A stretch of 64,000 nucleotides of DNA, taken from NCBI RefSeq assembly GCF_024362385.1, contig NZ_CP101466.1, positions 2,790,001 to 2,854,000 on the forward strand, in the 5' to 3' direction. The stretch is from Arthrobacter sp. DNA4 (GTDB lineage: Bacteria; Actinomycetota; Actinomycetes; Actinomycetales; Micrococcaceae). The notes beneath the pieces are model-generated. The model was not told the origin of the DNA, did not search any database, and saw only the letters and a program-made list of their open reading frames with translations. Positions 57,115 to 64,000 of the stretch are shown piece after piece. Made by a program: the position numbers and the translations under genes. Position 1 is the first letter of the stretch; each line of letters opens with the position of its first letter.

Positions 57115-57143
57115 TTAGTTATGGTCATCTTGACCAAAACTAA
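57115..57143. promoter_or_regulatory. NrtR operator
   Basis: 29-bp near-perfect palindrome. The half-site TTAGTTnTGGTCA (57115-57127) is repeated in inverse at 57131-57143, with TCT at the centre; 13 of 14 half-positions match if the one variable base is ignored. It is between nrtR and the divergent permease gene and so could act on both. Confidence 0.8.
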
Positions 57144-57351
57144 TTCTACGGCCGGGCGCGCCCGAAAGGGAAATATTTCTGCATCCCGGTCGGGGCCGCG
57201 GCCGGCTGCCCCGGAACCCTCTTCCCGCGGCCCCTGCCTTCCCGTCCGTTTCCGGGCGCGTTCCGGAGGCGGTAAATTCAAGAGGTCCCACGAGGACCCC
57301 GGCCCCCAGAGGCCGGACCCCCTAACCAGCCCCCAGAAGGTGCATTGCCCC

Positions 57352-58749
57352 ATGACGACGAAGTCCGGCGGGACCACGTCCGCCACATTCCCCACCAAAG
57401 CCACTGCCGGCCACAGCATGAAGCCGCGGCAGCTCACGATGATGGGGCTGGGCAGCGCCATCGGGGCGGGACTGTTCCTGGGATCCGGTGCCGGCGTCCA
57501 GGCGGCCGGACCGGCAGTGCTCGTTTCCTACCTCGTTGCCGGAACGCTGATCATCCTGGTGATGTGGGCCTTGGGCGAGATGGCCGCTGCACATCCCACC
57601 AGCGGGGCGTTTTCCGTGTACGCGGAGCGGGCGCTGGGCCGGACCGCAGGAGCCACCATCGGCTGGCTGTGGTGGCTGCAGCTCGTGGTGGTGATTGCAG
57701 CGGAGGCCCTGGGTGCCGCCGGCCTGCTCTTCTCCGTCTGGCCCGTGGTGCCGGTCTGGGCGCTGGCGCTGTTATTCATGGTGGTCTTCACCGGCATCAA
57801 CCTGGCCGGCGTCCGGAACTTCGGTGAGTTCGAGTTCTGGTTCGCCATCCTCAAAGTGGCCGTCATCGTCCTGTTCCTTGCAGTGGGCGCCGCCCTGCTC
57901 CTTGGCCTGCTGCCCGGCGTCGACTCCCCCGGGGCGGAAAACCTGACCGGCAACTTCGCGCCCCAGGGCCTGGGCGGTGTTGCTGCAGCCCTGTTCGTGG
58001 TGATCTTCGCGTTCGGCGGGACGGAGATCGTCTCCGTGGCCGCGGCCGAAACCGAGGATCCCGAGCGCAGCGTCGGCAAGGCCATCCGGACCGTGGTGTG
58101 GCGCATCCTGGTGTTCTACATCGGCTCCGTCTTTGTCATTGCCGCCGTGCTTCCCGCCACGTCCAAGGGTCTCGCTTCGCCCTTCGCCGGCGTGCTGGAC
58201 GCTGCCAGAATCCCAGGCGCCTCCACCGCCATCACCCTCGTGGCCGTCGTCGCCCTCCTCTCGGCGCTGAACGCGAACCTCTACGGCGCCTCCCGCATGG
58301 TGTATTCGCTCTCGCAGCGGGGGGAGGCGCCCCGGGTCCTCACCCGGCTCAACAATGCGGGCGTGCCGCTCCTCGCGGTGGCAGTCTCGGTGGCCTTCGG
58401 TTTCATCGCCACTGTCCTGGAGCTGTTGTTTCCGGAACGGATCCTGCCGGCGCTGTTCCAGCTGGTGGGATCCACGTGCCTGGTGGTGTGGGGCAGCGCT
58501 CTGGTCTCCCAGCTGATCCTGCGGCGGCGGGCAGACCGGGACGGCACCGCGCTTCCCTTGCGCATGCGGGGCTTCCCCAGCCTGACCATCCTGGGCCTGG
58601 TCCTGCTGGGACTTATCTTCGCCGTCGGCTTCAGCGCCGAGGACAGCCGCATCCAGCTCTTCAGCACCTTCGCCCTGATCGCCGGCATTGCACTCGCGTG
58701 CGCCGCCGGGGCCCGGCTGGCCGCCAGGAACCGGGCCGCCAACAGGTAG
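57352..58749 (+). CDS. APC-family amino acid permease
   Basis: 465-aa transporter with about 12 membrane helices. LTMMGLGSAIGAGLFLGSGAGV is the conserved first helix break, and ALNANLYGASRMVYSLSQRG is the helix 8-9 region of the amino acid transporter (AAT) subfamily. ATG 57352 has AGAAGG 10 nt upstream. It is divergent from nrtR; whether the NrtR site influences it is open. Substrate unknown. Confidence 0.92.
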   Translation: MTTKSGGTTSATFPTKATAGHSMKPRQLTMMGLGSAIGAGLFLGSGAGVQAAGPAVLVSYLVAGTLIILVMWALGEMAAAHPTSGAFSVYAERALGRTAGATIGWLWWLQLVVVIAAEALGAAGLLFSVWPVVPVWALALLFMVVFTGINLAGVRNFGEFEFWFAILKVAVIVLFLAVGAALLLGLLPGVDSPGAENLTGNFAPQGLGGVAAALFVVIFAFGGTEIVSVAAAETEDPERSVGKAIRTVVWRILVFYIGSVFVIAAVLPATSKGLASPFAGVLDAARIPGASTAITLVAVVALLSALNANLYGASRMVYSLSQRGEAPRVLTRLNNAGVPLLAVAVSVAFGFIATVLELLFPERILPALFQLVGSTCLVVWGSALVSQLILRRRADRDGTALPLRMRGFPSLTILGLVLLGLIFAVGFSAEDSRIQLFSTFALIAGIALACAAGARLAARNRAANR

Positions 58750-58830
58750 AGTGGAGCGTACCTTTCCAAGGAAGACGCACCGACGCGCCGGGCCCGCCCA
58801 GGCGCCGTACCTGATTGGGGAACTGACACC

Positions 58831-59658
58831 ATGAGCGGCAGGCACACCGGACAGCAGCAGGCGCACACCGTTGAAGGGACCGACCCGCAGCTGTACGTGG
58901 CGGTCCATGAACCCGCCAGCGACGCCGGCCTCCGGCCGGTCCTCCTGCTGCACGGCTTTTCCTCCTCCTCCAAACTCAATTGGGAGGACACCGGCTGGGT
59001 GTCCTCCCTGCTTGACGCCGGCCGCCGGGTCATTACCGTTGACCTGCCGGGCCACGGCCGCAGCGGTGCGCCGGAGGACCGGGATTCCTACTCCCCCAGC
59101 AAAATCAGGGCGGACCTGCTCCAGGCAGCGTTCGACGCCGGAGCGCGCCCCCTGCATGACGGGGACCCTGCCAGCGGGCTGGACGTAGTGGGCTATTCCC
59201 TGGGGTCCCGGCTCGCCTGGGAGTTCGCCGCGACCCAGCCCGAGCTGGTGCACCGGCTGGTGCTCGGCGGACCCAACGACTCCGACCCCCTGGCCGCATT
59301 CGACCTTCGGGCCGCCCAGGACTACCTGGCGGACGGCACGCCGATCAACGACGAATCCACCGCCCAGCTGCTCAAAATGGCCCTGCTGCTGCCGAGCAAC
59401 AACATCTTCGCGCTGCTGTCCCTGGTGGAGGCCATCAAGGCAGAGCCCTACGACCCCGCCGAAGCGGTACCCCACGTTCCCATGCTGCTGGTGGTTGGCG
59501 ACAAGGACGAGCGGGCCCACACGCTGCCCAAGCTCGCCGAGCTGGCCCGCAGTGCCGGCTCCATGGCCGAGCAGCTGGTCCTGCCAGGCCGGAACCACAC
59601 CAACGCCATCACCAGCAGGGCTTTCAAGCAGGCCGCCATTTCATTCCTGGGCGTCTAG
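58831..59658 (+). CDS. Alpha/beta hydrolase
   Basis: 275-aa serine hydrolase. Oxyanion-hole HGF in LLLHGFSSSSKLNWE, nucleophile Ser in VVGYSLGSRLAWEF, acid in VVGDKDERAHTL, His in GRNHTNAIT. It resembles small esterases or hydrolases of the MhpC/YvaM kind. It follows the permease gene after 81 nt on the same strand and may be co-transcribed. Confidence 0.9.
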   Translation: MSGRHTGQQQAHTVEGTDPQLYVAVHEPASDAGLRPVLLLHGFSSSSKLNWEDTGWVSSLLDAGRRVITVDLPGHGRSGAPEDRDSYSPSKIRADLLQAAFDAGARPLHDGDPASGLDVVGYSLGSRLAWEFAATQPELVHRLVLGGPNDSDPLAAFDLRAAQDYLADGTPINDESTAQLLKMALLLPSNNIFALLSLVEAIKAEPYDPAEAVPHVPMLLVVGDKDERAHTLPKLAELARSAGSMAEQLVLPGRNHTNAITSRAFKQAAISFLGV

Positions 59659-59706
59659 GCTGCAGCGATCCCTTGGGCGGCGCGGATTGATTCACATCCT
59701 GTCCGG

Positions 59707-60216
59707 TCAGTAGTCAACCCCCGGATCCGGCCCTCCCTCCATGTGGAAGCACGCGGAGGAGGACAACACGTAAAGTGAGTTCCGCTGCGGGTTGTACTCG
59801 ATTGAATGCCGGTACCCTTCCCCGCTGACGACTACCAGTTCGGGGATTCCATTGATGCCCGTCCCGGACTGGACCGTCCAACCAGGCTTCGCGGACCACT
59901 CGGCTTCGATCTGCGGCAGCAAGGCCGCGACGTCGGCATCCGGGGTAAGGACCACATCCATCATTCCCGGCCAGTAATAGCCGCCGTTCCCGCATTCAAA
60001 CAATGCACGGGACTTTTCGGTCCGCGTCGACGTGGAAACTTCGCCCGGCGGCACCACTGCCTTCAGCTCGTCCTGCTGACTGAGAAGGGACTGTTTCGCG
60101 GAAGCAAGATCCAGTCCCGCAGCCGTGGAGTCCACGGCGGGCGCACATGCCGCCAGCGCCGCGAGAAGGCTGGTCGCAAGCAGGGGCGCCCCCATACGGG
60201 CAAGCCTGACGGGCAT
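59707..60216 (-). CDS. Putative lipoprotein, unknown function
   Basis: 169 aa. Signal peptide from ATG 60216 (MPVRLARMGAPLLATSLLAA) with lipobox LAAC. The mature part has a helical segment (LASAKQSLLSQQDELKAVVPP) then a mostly beta region with GYYWPGMMDVVLTPDADVAA and two Cys that could pair. No family recognised. Convergent with the hydrolase gene. Confidence 0.75.
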   Translation of the reverse strand: MPVRLARMGAPLLATSLLAALAACAPAVDSTAAGLDLASAKQSLLSQQDELKAVVPPGEVSTSTRTEKSRALFECGNGGYYWPGMMDVVLTPDADVAALLPQIEAEWSAKPGWTVQSGTGINGIPELVVVSGEGYRHSIEYNPQRNSLYVLSSSACFHMEGGPDPGVDY

Positions 60217-60554
60217 GGGGGTCGATGCACTCCACCGACGGGATGAGCGGCGTCCACGCCGAATTTTTGAACTGTTGGCTTCTCCGGCCACCGTGCCCCC
60301 AAATGTTGATCCTGCCCCCACGGTTGGCACCCAGCTTTCGCCCCCCGGCCAACGCTACCGGGGGCGGTCAATCCCGGCGATGGGCAGAACTGCCCCGCAC
60401 GCACCAGCAGCCCGGACTTGGCGGTCCGGGCTGCTGGTGTTGCGGTTCCGCGCCCCGGTTGGAGGCCACGGTGCAGCGGATGGAAACCCCCGCCGTCCGG
60501 ACCCCTGACCGTAGCGGCGGGGTCAGGGGGACGGTGTTAGGAGGGCCGGTGGGA
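60217..60554. other. Gene-free region with two hairpins
   Basis: 338 bp between the lipoprotein start and the MHS transporter stop, with no credible gene. It contains a perfect 16-bp hairpin (60402-60439, CACCAGCAGCCCGGAC and complement, 6-nt loop) and another (60502-60529, CCCCTGACC/GGTCAGGGG, extended by CCGTC/GACGG). The latter is nearer the transporter end and is the more likely terminator. Confidence 0.65.
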
Positions 60555-61889
60555 TCAGTGGTGGCTGCTGACGCCGAGCGGGCGGCCCTTGGTCTCCTTG
60601 GCCAGCACCACGCCGACGGCGGAAATGACGCAGAGGGCCATGATGTAGATGCCGATCGAACCGGTCCATTTGGTGGACTGCAGCAGGGCCTCCGCGATGG
60701 TTGCTGCGAAGGCGCCGCCCAGGATGGCGCCGAAGGCGTACCCGATGGAGATGCCGGAGTACCGGACATTCGCGGGGAACATCTCTGCGTACATGGCGGA
60801 CATGGGTCCGTAGGACAGGCCCAGGCCGATCGTCAGGACGAACAGGGCGACGCCGTAAAGCACGATGTCCTTGGTGTCGATCAAGGCAAACATGGGGATC
60901 ATCCAGGCAAAGACAATGGCGTAGCCGATCAGGAAGGTCTTGACGCGGCCGATTCGGTCGGACAGCCATCCGCCCACCAGGGTGAAGATCAGCCAGCCGA
61001 AGGACGCCAGTGTGGTGGCCAGGAGGATCTGCGGCGTGGGCATCTTCAGGGTCTTGGTGGCATAGGAGATGAAGAACGCAATCAGCAGGTAGCCCGCTGC
61101 ATTGTTGCCGATGAAGATCAGGGTGGAGTACAGCACGGGCAGCTTGTGGTTCCGGACCAGCTCACCCAGCGGTGCTTTGCTTTCCTTCTTCCGCAGGGCC
61201 ATCTCCTGGAACACCGGGCTCTCGGCGACGGCGCGGCGGATGAGGTAGCCCACCACGATCAGGACGATGGAGAGCAGGAACGGCACACGCCAGCCCCAGG
61301 CAGCGAAGTCTTCCTTGGACATGCTGGTGTTGAGGAAGAACAGCAGGCCGGTAGCGAGGATCATGCCCACGGGCACGCCGATCTGTGGGTAGGCACCGAA
61401 GATCCCGCGCCGGTTGACCGGCGCATGCTCGACGGCCATGAGGGCGGCTCCGCCCCATTCACCGCCGGCTGAGAAGCCCTGGATAACCCGCAGCAGGATC
61501 AGCAGCACCGGGGCCCAGGCGCCAATCTGCGCGTAGGTGGGCAGCATGCCGATGAGGGCGGTGGCCGCACCCATCATCACGAGGGTGAAGACCAGCATTG
61601 CCTTCCGGCCCAGGCGGTCACCCAGGTGCCCGGCGACAACTGCACCAAGGGGGCGGAACAGGAAGCTGATGCCGATGAGGGCAAAGGAAAGGATCTGCGC
61701 CAGGCCCGGGTTGGACTCGTTCAGCGGTGCCAGGAACAGCGGTGACAGCAGCGTTGCGGTCAGCTGGGCAAAGATGAAGAAGTCGTACCACTCGATCGTG
61801 GTGCCGACGAGGGTGCTTACGAGGACCTTGCGCTCCTCCCGCCGGCTGCTGGGACCGGCGAGCGTATCCACCTTGGAAGGTGTGGTCAT
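60555..61889 (-). CDS. MFS metabolite:proton symporter (MHS family)
   Basis: 444-aa transporter with 12 helices. GHLGDRLGRKAMLVFTLVMMG is the conserved loop 2-3 motif, and GGEWGGAALMAVEHAPVNRRG marks the MHS family (ShiA, ProP, KgtP relatives), which imports carboxylates or betaines. It is divergent from an IclR regulator, a common arrangement for carboxylate or aromatic acid uptake. Substrate unknown. Confidence 0.92.
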   Translation of the reverse strand: MTTPSKVDTLAGPSSRREERKVLVSTLVGTTIEWYDFFIFAQLTATLLSPLFLAPLNESNPGLAQILSFALIGISFLFRPLGAVVAGHLGDRLGRKAMLVFTLVMMGAATALIGMLPTYAQIGAWAPVLLILLRVIQGFSAGGEWGGAALMAVEHAPVNRRGIFGAYPQIGVPVGMILATGLLFFLNTSMSKEDFAAWGWRVPFLLSIVLIVVGYLIRRAVAESPVFQEMALRKKESKAPLGELVRNHKLPVLYSTLIFIGNNAAGYLLIAFFISYATKTLKMPTPQILLATTLASFGWLIFTLVGGWLSDRIGRVKTFLIGYAIVFAWMIPMFALIDTKDIVLYGVALFVLTIGLGLSYGPMSAMYAEMFPANVRYSGISIGYAFGAILGGAFAATIAEALLQSTKWTGSIGIYIMALCVISAVGVVLAKETKGRPLGVSSHH

Positions 61890-61975
61890 TGAAACTCCAT
61901 TGTTTATTGGGCAGCAGCGCCGCCCGTACGCCTTCAGAATTACCGACAGAACGGTCAGTTAGTTAGTAGGGTACT

Positions 61976-62002
61976 ACGGAAAGTGTGATACGGAACACGG
62001 AA
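61976..62002. promoter_or_regulatory. Three ACGGAA repeats in the transporter promoter
   Basis: ACGGAA occurs at 61976, 61990 and 61997, upstream of the MHS gene. CGGAA half-sites are common in IclR operators. Probably regulatory, from position. Confidence 0.35.
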
Positions 62003-62038
62003 TGGTCAATATTTGCGGTGAACGGCGACCGAAACAAA

Positions 62039-62062
62039 GTTCTATATTTGAACTGCAAGTTC
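62039..62062. promoter_or_regulatory. Inverted repeats between MHS gene and iclR
   Basis: GTTC-N7-GAAC (62039-62053) overlaps GAACT-GCA-AGTTC (62050-62062), with outer CTATA/TATAG at 62042-62046 and 62064-62068. Likely IclR operator. Confidence 0.45.
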
Positions 62063-62141
62063 GTATAGAGGACATTACCGGCAGTGAGTGGTCGGGACAA
62101 GAGTCACAGCACTCCAGGCCCGCCAACCTAGGATGGACATC

Positions 62142-62876
62142 ATGACTCCTCCAGCAGCCGCAGCCGGGAAGGGAGCGGCGGCACAGGCTTCGCCGTCCCA
62201 GACCCTCTCGCGCGGCATCCGCGCCCTCGAAATCCTGGCAGCCGCGCCCGGCCCGCTGACCATCGCAGAGCTTGCCGATGCCATGGGTGTTCACCGGTCG
62301 GTGGCTTACCGGATCCTGCGCACCCTCGAAGACCATTCGCTCCTGGTACGCGATGATGCCGGACGGGTCCAGCCCGGACCCGGCCTGGCGGTCCTGGCAC
62401 GCGGCGTGTCCCGCAACCTGCAGAGCGCCGCGTTACCCGAGCTTACCCAGCTGGCGAACTCGCTGGACATGACTGCATTCGTGGCGGTGTGGGACCACCA
62501 CGACTGCATTACGCTCGTCACGGTCGAGCCGAGGCATTCCGGCGCAACTGTTGCCCAGCACCCGGGCACACGCCACCCCATCAACGCCGGTGCCCCCGGG
62601 ATCGCCATCCAGTCCGCCCTCTCGGAGGAGGAATGGGACCGGTTGGCAACCGGAATGCCCTATCGCCCGGAGGCGGCGGAGGCGCGGCGGAAGGGTTACT
62701 CGGCCAGCCACGACGAGGTGATCGCCGGGGTCTCATCGCTGGCAGCACCGGTCCGGGTGCCGGGTGGGCGTCCGGCCGCACTTGCAGTGGTCTATATCCG
62801 TTCCGCCCATGATCCGGATGCCGTGGGGGCTGCCATCGCGGAGAGCGCGGCAAGGATCGAGCGCCAGCTGGCGTAA
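62142..62876 (+). CDS. IclR-family transcriptional regulator
   Basis: 244 aa: N-terminal winged helix (LTIAELADAMGVHRSVAYRI as the DNA-binding part) and C-terminal ligand domain with VAQHPGTRHPINAGAPG and GYSASHDEVIAGVSSLAAPV, as in IclR proteins. ATG 62142 has TAGGA 9 nt upstream; ATG 62133 is possible. Probably controls the divergent MHS transporter. Confidence 0.9.
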   Translation: MTPPAAAAGKGAAAQASPSQTLSRGIRALEILAAAPGPLTIAELADAMGVHRSVAYRILRTLEDHSLLVRDDAGRVQPGPGLAVLARGVSRNLQSAALPELTQLANSLDMTAFVAVWDHHDCITLVTVEPRHSGATVAQHPGTRHPINAGAPGIAIQSALSEEEWDRLATGMPYRPEAAEARRKGYSASHDEVIAGVSSLAAPVRVPGGRPAALAVVYIRSAHDPDAVGAAIAESAARIERQLA

Positions 62877-62933
62877 CGGCCCTGCCAGAACAACGCCGCA
62901 ACGGACCGGTGCCGCCCGCAGGAACGTGCCGCG

Positions 62934-64000
62934 TCAGGCCCTGCGGCGGAGGACGACGGCGGTTCCCGCGCCGAGCACAGCCAGCGCCGCCGCCGCGCAG
63001 ACCGGGACGAGGAACGCGGCCGCGGCCCCGTGGAGCTGGGCCAGCTGTCCCCCAACAGAGGACCCGATGGCTGTACCGGCGACAATGCCGCTGGCCAGCG
63101 CTGTCATCACGGTACCGAGCCTGCCGGCGGGTGCCACTTTCCCGCTTACGGCGAACACGGTGACCATGACGGGACCCACGGGGAGGCCCAGGACCAGCAG
63201 GACGGCCGCCATCATGGGCAGCGATGACGGTACCAGCAGCAGGACCGCGAGCCCTGCCATCAGGACTGCGCAGGACACCCAGCGCAATCCCAGTCCCGCA
63301 CGGCGCGGCCAGTAGGCAACTGAGAGTGCCGCGGCGGCCGAACTGAGGCCCATGACGGCGTACAGCAGCCCGGCGATTTCCGCGCCGGCAAGCCCGGCAG
63401 AGAAGGCACTCAGTGCGGCCTGGGTGGAACCGAAGAAGGTGCCCATGCAGGCCATGGCGAGGACGGGCAGGGAGACAGTCCACGGCAGCTTGGTGCCCTG
63501 CGCAGCACCCTTGCGGGTCCCGCGTGCCGCAGGCCGGCTGGCGGGGACGGCCCGGTGGGTGGGATGAACGGCGAAGAGAGGCACCAAAATGATGGTCATG
63601 GCCGCTGCCAGGACCAGCGGAAGCCACGGCGCCACAAGGCTGGCCAGGATCCCCACCAGGGCCGGTCCCAGGACAAAGGTCACCTCGTCGGCCGTACTCT
63701 CGTACGAAAGCGCTGTGTCCAGGTCCCGGGCGGCCCCACCGGATGGTGCCGTTGGACCTCCGGCATCGGCCGTGAGCGACATCCACCTGACCCGGGCCAG
63801 GGGCCCCACCTGTGGGCAGGTGGCGCCGGTCGCGAAGGCAGCCGCGAGGACAGCGGGCAGGAAACCGCCCGAGGCCCCAGCGGTATGGGCTGCGAGGACC
63901 AGGGCCAGCACGGCCACTGTATTGAGTACGGCCGCCAGCAACAGGACCGGCAGCTGTCCCCGCCTGTCCGCAAGGGATCCCAGTCCGGGAGCCCCCAACG
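62934..64000 (-). CDS. MFS transporter, N-terminus beyond window end
   Basis: At least 354 residues. The first visible part is GAPGLGSLADRRGQ, the loop between helices 2 and 3, so the first two helices lie past position 64000 and no start can be given. About ten helices follow, ending at a basic AVVLRRRA tail. Family resembles drug- or sugar-efflux DHA-type MFS proteins. Convergent with iclR (57-nt gap). Confidence 0.88.
   Translation of the reverse strand, partial: LGAPGLGSLADRRGQLPVLLLAAVLNTVAVLALVLAAHTAGASGGFLPAVLAAAFATGATCPQVGPLARVRWMSLTADAGGPTAPSGGAARDLDTALSYESTADEVTFVLGPALVGILASLVAPWLPLVLAAAMTIILVPLFAVHPTHRAVPASRPAARGTRKGAAQGTKLPWTVSLPVLAMACMGTFFGSTQAALSAFSAGLAGAEIAGLLYAVMGLSSAAAALSVAYWPRRAGLGLRWVSCAVLMAGLAVLLLVPSSLPMMAAVLLVLGLPVGPVMVTVFAVSGKVAPAGRLGTVMTALASGIVAGTAIGSSVGGQLAQLHGAAAAFLVPVCAAAALAVLGAGTAVVLRRRA

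Overview
The window is 64 kb of high-GC actinobacterial chromosome. Gene content and order point to Micrococcaceae of the Arthrobacter/Pseudarthrobacter kind: an NdgR-type IclR regulator divergent from leuCD, an NrtR-type regulator heading nadA-nadB-nadC-nadS, many GTG starts, and malate:quinone oxidoreductase. The genus is inference. Nearly everything is ordinary core chromosome. I see no prophage, IS element, CRISPR array or toxin-antitoxin module, and no convincing new multi-gene system.

Layout. 1-4.7 kb: a murA-plsC-gpsA-ddl operon (minus) ending in three tandem hairpin repeats. 4.7-7.6 kb: leuCD divergent from the regulator ndgR. 8.2-11.6 kb: two overlapping dynamin-like membrane GTPases. 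11.6-13 kb: a lower-GC acyltransferase next to tRNA-Glu and tRNA-Gln. 13.3-19.6 kb: an xxxLxxG-repeat membrane stalk protein behind a tandem operator-like site, then gltX, a HAD hydrolase, FAH and beta-lactamase-fold genes. 19.7-34.7 kb (minus): a branched-chain amino acid region (ilvE, leuB, serA, ilvC, ilvN, ilvB, ilvD) with metG and an ABC transporter inserted. An attenuator with a 17-residue leader peptide rich in Ile/Val/Leu precedes ilvB. 34.9-39.8 kb: a sunset-domain protein, a sugar-dehydrogenase lipoprotein, tRNA-Lys, MarR, peroxiredoxin, tRNA-Leu and a fasciclin lipoprotein. 39.9-51.3 kb: a peptide-binding lipoprotein, mqo, an RND exporter, a luciferase-like monooxygenase with its MarR, a transglutaminase-like protein and GtrA. 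51.3-58.8 kb: the NrtR-controlled NAD operon and an amino acid permease. 58.8-64 kb: a hydrolase, a lipoprotein, and an MFS/IclR pair with a further MFS gene cut by the window end.

Regulatory signals form the most interesting layer. They are the ilvB attenuator, an inverted repeat around the ilvB -35 box, a TCTCA-N5-TGAGA site between leuC and ndgR, a 29-bp near-perfect palindrome before nrtR, an 18-bp palindrome before the luciferase-marR operon, and two abutting TTACCC-N4-GTAA sites before the stalk gene.

Four genes carry lesions within 13 kb: metG has an in-frame TAA, ilvB has a 2-nt loss, the ABC permease has a 1-nt loss, and the sunset-domain gene has two 1-nt losses. Because metG is essential and ilvB sits in an otherwise complete pathway, sequence error is the first explanation to test.
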